Part shown: positions 57,257 to 64,000 of the stretch, piece by piece | Layout of the letters: each line of letters begins with the position of its first letter | Position numbering within the stretch: position 1 is the first letter of the stretch | Source: Chytridium lagenaria | Taxonomy: Eukaryota > Chytridiomycota > Chytridiomycetes > Chytridiales > Chytridiaceae | Reading direction: 5' to 3' | DNA length: 64,000 nucleotides | Assembly (NCBI GenBank): GCA_025449115.1 | Contig: JAHLKC010000032.1 | Location: 124,001 to 188,000 of the forward strand | Position numbers and translations under genes: made by a program | Notes under the pieces: generated by a model | The model's database searches: none | What the model was told of the DNA's origin: nothing | The model's input: the letters and a program-made list of their open reading frames with translations, nothing else

Positions 57257-57420
57257 AACACTTGTCTTATTGCAGCATCTGGAGACCATAGAATTCGTTA
57301 CATCCTTCCATTTAACGACGCGGCTCTGTCCCTTCATACTACGGTGTGGAGCCAATTGGTATTGCTTACAACACGTGGGCGTTTTCAATCACTTACAAGG
57401 TACCAAACACATTCGATATC
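57257..57420 (-). pseudogene. third, degenerate 3' fragment of the multi-pass membrane family
   Basis: On the minus strand this reads as a decayed version of the last exon and preceding intron of copies A and B: an IPIGS..Y block, LNGRM in place of FNGRM, and the TGCTGCAATAA-like end. Only about 160 bp remain. It lies directly upstream of copy B, so the locus once held at least three units. Confidence 0.6.
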
Positions 57421-57819
57421 TCATCTCGACTCCCACGCCATTTCAAACTATTCTCTACAGTGCCCAACACTATATAATCAAATACTGTTTCAACAAACAA
57501 ACGATTCAGGCACCATCGTAACGATGGTTTTCCCCGACTATTTCTGAGTTACCGTTAAGGATTTGGAGCGACGGCTCAACTGACTTCACGTCTGCAGCAC
57601 CGTCTTCACGTGCAATCTTCTTCTGCATCTAACCGTCGAAGCGCATACAAAAAAGCCAATAGCACTTTGGCAGCGCAGGATTTCCATCTAGCCATTGGGA
57701 TTTGCCTTTCCATAGACTTTCGGACATATTACGGCACGGCTTGGAATCCTACCTCCCATTTCATGCAGTAAATATATCCTTGATTGGGCCGTCTTTGTTG
57801 ATACCCCAGGACCTCCACC
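57421..57819. other. intergenic, nothing recognised
   Basis: About 400 bp between the decayed membrane-protein fragment and the GT14 gene. It should contain the GT14 promoter; no other feature was recognised. Confidence 0.4.
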
Positions 57820-59763
57820 ATGCATGAAGAGAAGCGAGCATCATCGAGTCGACGGTCTCCACGCGGTTCAACGGCGATCAGAATATCGACATCAGGTCGA
57901 GCTCATGTAGATACAAAGTCGCCCGTGTTTTCACCATGGACCGCGATGTTTGTAAGAGGGAGACGGATGTTTGGGATGTCGTTGGCGAAACGGGTGTTGA
58001 TGATGGTGGTGGTGTTGATGTTATTGACGTTGAGTGTTATTTATGTGACGGTGATGAACTTTCATCATGGGCTTCCACACGCTTGCGTTCCAAGGTTCGC
58101 ACGCATCCCGTTCTACCCATTCTTAAAATTATCATAGTCGGTTCAACCAGTCGTCATCACGGCACGATATCTTTGATACAGTTAAAGCAAAAAGAACTGC
58201 AGAAACTTCAGTCGAGAAGAATATTTAGGGCGAGGGGGTTTGAGTTTTGTTCGGTTTTAAATAATGCGACTTTTGATGGGTTTGTGCATGTGAGACCGTT
58301 GAATGGATCGGTGATGGGAGTGAATCCGCCGATGGTAAAGTTCACATCTATAATCGACGAAACGGCCAAAACAGCAAAAGTTGATGGACAAAAACCCTGC
58401 TTTAAATATTGAGGTGCGTCCATCGTCATAACCTCAATGCCTTCTGATTCCTATATTGATGGATAATATTATCTCACAACAGCACGCAACACGTTTCTCA
58501 TGTCTCCAGGCCGCAGAAGGCGCAAACCCCTACACAAACCTCTCTTCATCCCGTCTCCTCCACCGTCTCGACCCTCCAACCTACTTTCAGCCCGTCCTCC
58601 CCTCCATCCTCCCTTCCGCGTCCCAAATCTCCACCAACAAACGACGCCACTACCGTCTCGCCTACCTCATCACAGCTCACGGTCCCATCGAAAATCTCGA
58701 AAACCTCCAACTCCTGACATCCCTTCTCGATGATGGTACCGCCGTCTTCCTCGTCCACGTTGATCTCCGTGCAGAGTCGGAAGCGCTATATCGTGGTATC
58801 CATGAATGGATAGAGGAACGCAATCGCGGGATCAATGAGAAGAGGAAACGAAGACGATTGCCACCTGGACCGGGGAATGTGTTTTTAGCAAAGAATCGAT
58901 ATGCGGCGATTTGGGGACATGTTTCAATGGTGTATGTGCAGTTGAGTGGGGGTTGGGAGTTGGTGGATTTAGCGGAATGGGAGTATATGATAAATGTGTC
59001 GTTGGAGGATGTACCGTTGAGGAGGAGTCGGGAGATTTTTAGGTTTTTGAGTAGAAAGGAGAATGCGGGAAGGAATTCATGTCATTTGAGATGGAGAACT
59101 GTGAAGTATATTTGTTTTCCCTTAAAAATAGACAAACGCTCATATGTTTTACGTGCAGACTTTTCGTCAACAACGTCTCCCGAGACCTCACATTGCTCGT
59201 GGAGAAAATTTGACGCAAGTCCAATATCACTACGGCCCTGTAAGCCCTCACGAGATCGGTCTCGTCTTTCCTCCCATTCACAAACTGGAAGATATGCCTA
59301 AGCCCTCAATGGATGATCCTCACCCGTGACTTTGTTTCCCACCTTCGCACATCCGACGCCGCACTCCAAGCCTTATCGTACTATGAGTTCACCTACATCC
59401 CCGATCAATCCTTCTTCTGTCAAGGTATTCCCCCTTTTTCTTCCTTAAATAATAACCTTCCATTAGTCCTTCTCAACGACCCCATCTTCAGCTCAACCGT
59501 TGTGAATGACATGAAACGATTCCTTGACCTTCAATATGTTCACGCACCGCCACGTTGAATCTCGATCACCGCCATCGCATCGGATTCCCAGTTCTTTACA
59601 TCTCAAGAACCAAAAGTATTATTTTGCAAGAAAAATTGATGTGAGAGCGGACGAGGGGAAGAGCCTTGTGAAATGGATTCTTAAACATCATTTAAATAAG
59701 CATGTGATGCCGGATGAGAGTTATGGGGTTATTGAGGGGAAGGAGTGGACTGTTGAGGCTTAA
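57820..59763 (+). CDS. GT14-type core-2/I-branching glycosyltransferase, type II membrane protein
   Basis: The ATG at 57820 opens a basic cytosolic tail; a hydrophobic anchor (VLMMVVVLMLLTLSVIYVTV) follows at about residues 60-80. The catalytic region begins RLAYLITAHGPIENLENLQL and continues DDGTAVFLVHVDLRAESEAL, GNVFLAKNRYAAIWGHVSMV, and the block WEYMINVSLEDVPLRRSREI, followed by a FLSRKE motif. That order (AYLI..HG.., VFLVHVD, ..WGG/WGHVSMV.., DWxYxINLSGxDyPL) is the core-2 beta-1,6-N-acetylglucosaminyltransferase/xylosyltransferase family, here GT14. Later exons supply FVSHLRTSDAALQALSYYEF and WILKHHLNKHVMPDESYGVI. One-base shifts occur near 58410-58460, 59310 and 59555. Probable Golgi glycan-branching enzyme; acceptor unknown. 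Confidence 0.75.
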
Positions 59764-59979
59764 GGCTTGTCGTGAAGGAGTGGTAGACATATTACTAGAG
59801 TAGACATGACATTTATGCGATATTATTAATTGTAACGTTGCCTAACTATGTTAAACCTGTATTTCCTATTATAAATAGATGGGAAAATCACAGCCCATCT
59901 TTTATTCGTCTATAAAAAAGTTTGAAAACTTGAGCTTATCTAGCCTCTGGTAAACCCCCACCCCATTATCTTCTATACA

Positions 59980-61189
59980 TTATACGTAAAAAATCATCCC
60001 CTCGACCTCCCTCGCCACCGCAATGTCTGTCTCACTTGCAGATGAGCTATAGACATCCCCATTAAGAACCTCAACCGCCTCCAACACACTCCCAACCCGT
60101 CCTTCCACCTCTTTCCCCCTCCACCCGACCTCAAACCTCCTCAAAGCCTTCACAACCTCCACATGCCCATTCTCAATCGCGACTTTAATCGCATCCCCAA
60201 CCCTCTCATTCGGATCAACCATCCCAGACTCAACCAAAACCTCCACAACATCCCGATGTCCCACCACTCGCAGCCCCCCACAAAGCCGTCCCCAACTCCA
60301 CCCTCCCCGTTTCCATCAACATTCTCACAATCTCAACATGTCCGTTACTCGACGCCTCCACTATCGATGCGTTGTTGACCGACGCAGGGTTGACCGTCGG
60401 TACCCCCAACAACACCTTCACAACCTCTTTATGACCGTTTTCAGAGGCTGTACGAAGCGCATGATCCGTATCCCGCTGCAGCGTCCGCATCATGTGCGAC
60501 GAGAAGGGCTACAACCTCCGCATGCCCATTCTCAGCGGCAAGTCGAAGCGCAAGGTTATCTTCTGTCGTTGGATCCACGCCGAGGTTCAAGAAATGCGTC
60601 ACCATGGTGATGGCCCCAAAGGCTGCAGCGCATTGCAGGAATTTCTCCATGTCGGGTAATGGTGTTTCAGGGAGTTTGGTGAGCAGTGTGATCATGTCAG
60701 GGACTTGATCGGTGCTCGAGACCCACATTAATGCGAAATGTTCGTCAGGGTGAGATCTGGGTGTGGGAAGGTTGAGGAGGTAGACGCCTGCATGAGAGCT
60801 GAGATGATGGGATCCGGGTGGGGTCTTGGACGGGGTGGTGGAGGGTCGTAGTGGGGGTATAGCAGGTAGAAGGTTGTTTCGGTTAAGCCGAATAGCGAGA
60901 TGAGGGCTGACCAGTAAGGGATACCAAGACGGTCAAAGTTGATGGATTTGAAGATGCGGGAGAGTTCGCGGAGACGGGGGTCTGGGGATCTTGAGTGGGC
61001 GAAGGTGTTGAGGTTTGAGCGGGCAAAGGTGAATTCGAGGGAAAAGTGGAGGGAGAACCAAGCCTGTTTGTTGAGGATTGGGAGGAGAAGAACCTCATGG
61101 GGATGGAGATGGATGGCAATGTCACGGATGACTTCGATGGGGAGGTGCAGTAGACTTGAATGGCTTGCGTTGATGGTAGTGGGTGTCAT
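59980..61189 (-). CDS. second F-box-like / ankyrin repeat protein, frame broken
   Basis: The ATG at 61189 begins MTPTTINASHSSLLHLPIEV, with an F-box-like start (LLHLPIEVIRDIAIHLHPHE) matching that of the gene at 24708-26342. The rest carries ankyrin repeats: LRLAAENGHAEVVALLVAHD, LRTASENGHKEVVKVLLGVP, IVEASSNGHVEIVRMLMETG and AIKVAIENGHVEVVKALRRF. Frame shifts at about 60735, 60480 and 60265 interrupt it; if these are errors the protein would be about 400 residues, shorter than its relative. Otherwise it is a recent pseudogene. Role and partners unknown. Confidence 0.62.
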
Positions 61190-61553
61190 ATTTGTGGATT
61201 CAAAACAAACGTGTTGGACCTGACTGACAATTCCCGTCTGACAATTGGCAACGCCATTGACGAAACTTTGGCGTTGCATTAATTTGTGGGATCAAAAGTG
61301 GTAGTGGTTTAAGGCTTGAGCTAAAAGTAAGACATACTCATGGATATCTCATATCCGCTGCATTTTAATTATTATCATTTTAAGAAAAAGCGGTTCTTTT
61401 GATGCCGGAAACTCTATAGAATAAAGACTTTGGCGGATAAATCAATCTTGTTGTGATGAGTTATCAAAAGGAAATGGTCTTGAGACCACAACTTCGCCGG
61501 GTTTATTGACGAATAACTATGAAAAAAAGGGTAGAAGTTGAGACCTTCTGATT

Positions 61554-62008
61554 TCAAATTTCGTGGTAAGGATCAAAGGGTGAGACGCCGTGGAGCAGTG
61601 GAGTGCGGAACTGTGTTCCTTTAATGTCGTCGCGACACTCGCTCACTGCAGCTGAGAAAGGCGTGAGCATGTGTTTTGTTACCAATATTCCTCTCATTGC
61701 ATAGTAATCCTGATCTCGCTCAACCCTTTCGCATTCATCCAATTTGGCGCCACGGCTTGCAGAAGGCTGATTGGCGGGGCTTGAAATCTCAATTAAGCGT
61801 ACTCAAGCTATATTTGGTGCTCACCAATTTCATTCTCCAACAAGTTTCCAGTCGTCTCTGGATCGTCAGGGTTATTGTCTGGTGAGTATGATGATGATGG
61901 GATGGTGATGGAGGAGTCAATCATATTCTGGGCTTCGTTGATCACTGTAAAGAGACGCCGGGGTTGGGATGGTGACGTCTGGGAGGGGGGGTAGATTGGG
62001 CCATGCAT
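61554..62008 (-). CDS. small conserved-looking hypothetical protein
   Basis: The ATG at 62008 begins MHGPIYPPSQTSPSQPRRLF. A possible intron starts after LENEIG near 61818. The last exon reads LDECERVERDQDYYAMRGIL and FSAAVSECRDDIKGTQFRTP and ends at 61554. The predicted splice does not join the two parts in a single frame; a one-base error or another site is needed. I do not recognise the family. It diverges from the AN1 zinc-finger gene with only about 115 bp between start codons, which implies a shared promoter. Confidence 0.4.
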
Positions 62009-62122
62009 CGACACCTATTGTCTACATTTATCAACTTCCAAGCAAAGCAGCTATATAGCTAAACTATCACTTTCTATCCAGCCATCACCACCTTCCCAAT
62101 CCAGCGTCCCATACCCAACAAA

Positions 62123-62591
62123 GATGTCTCCCAACAACTCCGCCGCCGCCGTCGCCTCTAACGACAGCCTCTCTGTCCCCGCCACCGGCTCCCAACCTGG
62201 TTCAGCCGGCTCCTCTGCACCCTCCACCCCCAGTATGAAAAAGAACAATGCCCCCAGATGTGGAAAGGAGGGGTAAGAACATCTTCTCCATCAATGCAAT
62301 CTAACAAAGTTGGTAGATGCGGAGATCGTGCTGTTAGGACAGTTGGAGATTGCAGGCATTGGTGAGTGTCTGGTTTCTTTTGTGTAGGTTCTGATAGTTT
62401 TTGTGGATAGCCAGAAGAAGTTTTGTGGAAAACATCGGTTGCCTGAGGCCCATGTTTGCCCAAACCTCCAGACCTGCCGTGACGAGGTAGGAGTGTCATT
62501 TCTCGTGGGCTTTTATCTTAATACTGTCCAGGCCAATGCAAAGCTTACATCAAAGCTTTTGAATGAAAAGTGCGTCGCCACCAAGGTTTAA
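62123..62591 (+). CDS. AN1-type zinc finger protein (small)
   Basis: Start ATG at 62123 (MSPNNSAAAVASNDSLSVPA). Four exons joined through GT-AG introns at about 62274-62319, 62359-62410 and 62487-62530 in phase. The joined C-terminal part has cysteines and histidines spaced as in AN1 fingers: RCGKEGCGDRA, DCRHCQKKFCGKHRLPEAHV, then CPNLQTCRDEANAKL. AN1 proteins bind ubiquitin-related or proteotoxic-stress factors (Cuz1/TMC1, AWP1-like). At about 97 residues it is short, with a single finger at the end. No frame breaks. Confidence 0.8.
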
Positions 62592-63637
62592 AAAATGGGT
62601 TTAGGTTGGATGAAGGGAAGGTGGTGTTGTGGATGATGAGGGACACACCCTTCCCGTTACTTTTTTCTTTCATTATGGCCCTTCATCCTCTGTCATCCCT
62701 CCCTTGAATATTTATTGGTTATTCCATCACTTTATTCCTCCATCGCATGTATGTGTCGTCTGCAGTGCGTCCTCAGAGTTCGCCACCTACACGGCCCATA
62801 CCCATACTCATCCCATTTTTTAAGAAAATAAAAAAAACCCATTCCTTTTTTCCCCAAGGGTTTGGGCTGAGTCTTGATCGCACGGGTCTCTCATTTACCC
62901 CTTGTTTCAATTAAGAATTGAGATGAGTTGTTTACCCGAATAAATTGGAGCTGTAATACCGTATCGCATTATCCTTGTGAATCTAAAACCAAAAGCACAC
63001 TCATCGGACCCAAACCCCTGGTAATATCTAATGCATTCTGTCAAACGGAATTTGAGTCGTTCCTTATGTCGTTCTCATTGTGTAACAAACGCTTTCTGAA
63101 TGGAAGCCTCAAAAAAGGGTTTTTTCTAATTGATTTATTCATTCAGTGAACAGAAGAAACAAAAATTATCTCTCTGCTCCATCAGAACCTTCCCGCATCG
63201 CTCGATACCGTCATCTTTGTAGCCTTCATTCATTCATTCATTCATTCTGCCATCACTTGACAGAGTAAAAGTGGACGACGGGCTAACGGACGACTCAAAA
63301 GATTCAGCAATCCTACTCATCCCCTACGATCTATCTCAACTTTGGCGAGACCGTAGGAGACAATCAGAACATCACAACGGAAATCCATTGAACCATAAAA
63401 GGGATACAGCATACTTTTACGAAATCATCAGCATTCAATCAACATACCATCATCCTCAGGAAGCTTTTTCGCCATTTCCTAGGAGGGCGTGAAAAGAAGT
63501 AAAGGAAAGAAAGACCCGGCCCCTACACTGAGGCACTCTGGACAGAAGAAAGAGACTTTTTTCACCCTCGGATCGGTTGAAGATACCAGCTCATTTTCAC
63601 GATACCCCATTTCGTCGGCCATAGTACCTTACCTCCT
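62592..63637. other. intergenic, no supportable gene
   Basis: About 1 kb with AT-rich stretches. An ATTC microsatellite (five or six units) lies at 63225-63248. A 73-codon plus-strand frame at 63271-63492 has no support. Nothing else recognised. Confidence 0.5.
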
Positions 63638-64000
63638 TCAACGGATCGCCTGATCTCTCTCCATGAACCGTCTCTCCGCCTCATCAATGGGTGGAGGCGG
63701 TGCCCATTCCCACGGGTTTCCCCGCACCCCCCGACCCATCACATAAATCACACTCATCCATGGACGTGTCGGCACTCGCTTCGTCGTTACCGCCTGCATC
63801 GTCGCATAGGGTAAGTTTTGCAGCGATTTTCTTGCTTTCGGTGTGAGTGGATTTTGGTGGCAATGGGGCTTGAAGATTTGGAAGGACTGGGAGAAGGTTG
63901 AGACAATTTTTGATGGTGATGGAAGGTGTGAAGGAAGGGATGGAGCAACTTTTATGATTCTTGGCTGGAATGTTCCTGAGGAATGATCCAACTGGTCTCG
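63638..64000 (-). CDS. hypothetical protein, 5' partial at window edge
   Basis: An open frame continues off the right edge and ends at 63638. It reads DHSSGTFQPRIIKVAPSLPS, then KARKSLQNLPYATMQAVTTK and GNPWEWAPPPPIDEAERRFM. The C-terminal third is rich in Pro and Trp/Arg and is protein-like; I do not recognise a family. Confidence 0.4.
   Translation of the reverse strand, partial: RDQLDHSSGTFQPRIIKVAPSLPSHLPSPSKIVSTFSQSFQIFKPHCHQNPLTPKARKSLQNLPYATMQAVTTKRVPTRPWMSVIYVMGRGVRGNPWEWAPPPPIDEAERRFMERDQAIR

Noticed and set aside
63271..63492. 73-codon frame after the ATTC microsatellite
   Set aside because: No conserved features and no sensible splice partner.

Overview
The window looks like nuclear DNA of a fungus, most likely a chytrid (Chytridiomycota). 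Genes are split by short GT-AG introns, spacing is tight, and the gene content is fungal: an Atg22-type transporter pair, a THI4 thiazole synthase, an anillin/PH protein, dipeptidyl peptidase IV, a GH26 enzyme, and GT61 and GT14 glycosyltransferases. The fungal call rests on gene content and intron style; the chytrid call is weaker inference. I see no tRNA, rRNA or CRISPR array.

Layout. 0-5 kb (+): 3' part of an ASA1/GNB1L-like WD40 gene, an alpha/beta hydrolase, and a GT61-type glycosyltransferase. 5.9-12 kb: two divergent Atg22-like transporter genes around a 1.66 kb AT-rich intergenic region. 12.2-13.7 kb (+): a gene resembling the FANCE C-terminal region. 13.9-15.6 kb (-): a secreted, possibly GPI-anchored GH26-type hydrolase with a symmetric cluster of TGCAGAC sites upstream. 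16.7-23.9 kb (-): a probable mobile element with two intron-containing genes, a serine recombinase and a DDE transposase. A broken 5' fragment of the GH26 gene lies just beyond it at 24.4 kb. 24.7-26.3 kb (-): ankyrin protein. 27.1-30.4 kb (+): THI4 with a TPP riboswitch inside an intron, then an MgtE-type Mg2+ transporter. 30.5-35.2 kb (-): two tandem acyl-CoA synthetases. 37.2-43.1 kb: anillin/PH protein (-) and a DPP4-type peptidase (+).

43.4-52.1 kb is the strangest ordinary-gene region. A 2.3 kb inverted repeat (about 44118-46447 and 49750-52095) carries two members of an unrecognised 60-70 residue protein family plus an ankyrin-like remnant. One copy has taken the promoter of its paralogue. 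The spacer encodes a single-pass membrane protein. 52.6-57.4 kb (-): a tandem pair of large multi-pass membrane proteins with a third 3' remnant. The right end has a GT14 glycosyltransferase, a second F-box/ankyrin gene, a small unknown gene divergent from an AN1 zinc-finger gene, and a partial ORF at the edge.

Many well-recognised genes (THI4, Atg22 pair, DPP4, MgtE, acyl-CoA synthetases, GT61) need single-base corrections, often in C, G or T runs, to read through. Because this hits an almost certainly essential gene such as THI4, uncorrected assembly errors are the likelier explanation, so coordinates of these genes are spans rather than clean reading frames. The two genes of the mobile element read through without such corrections in the exons I traced.
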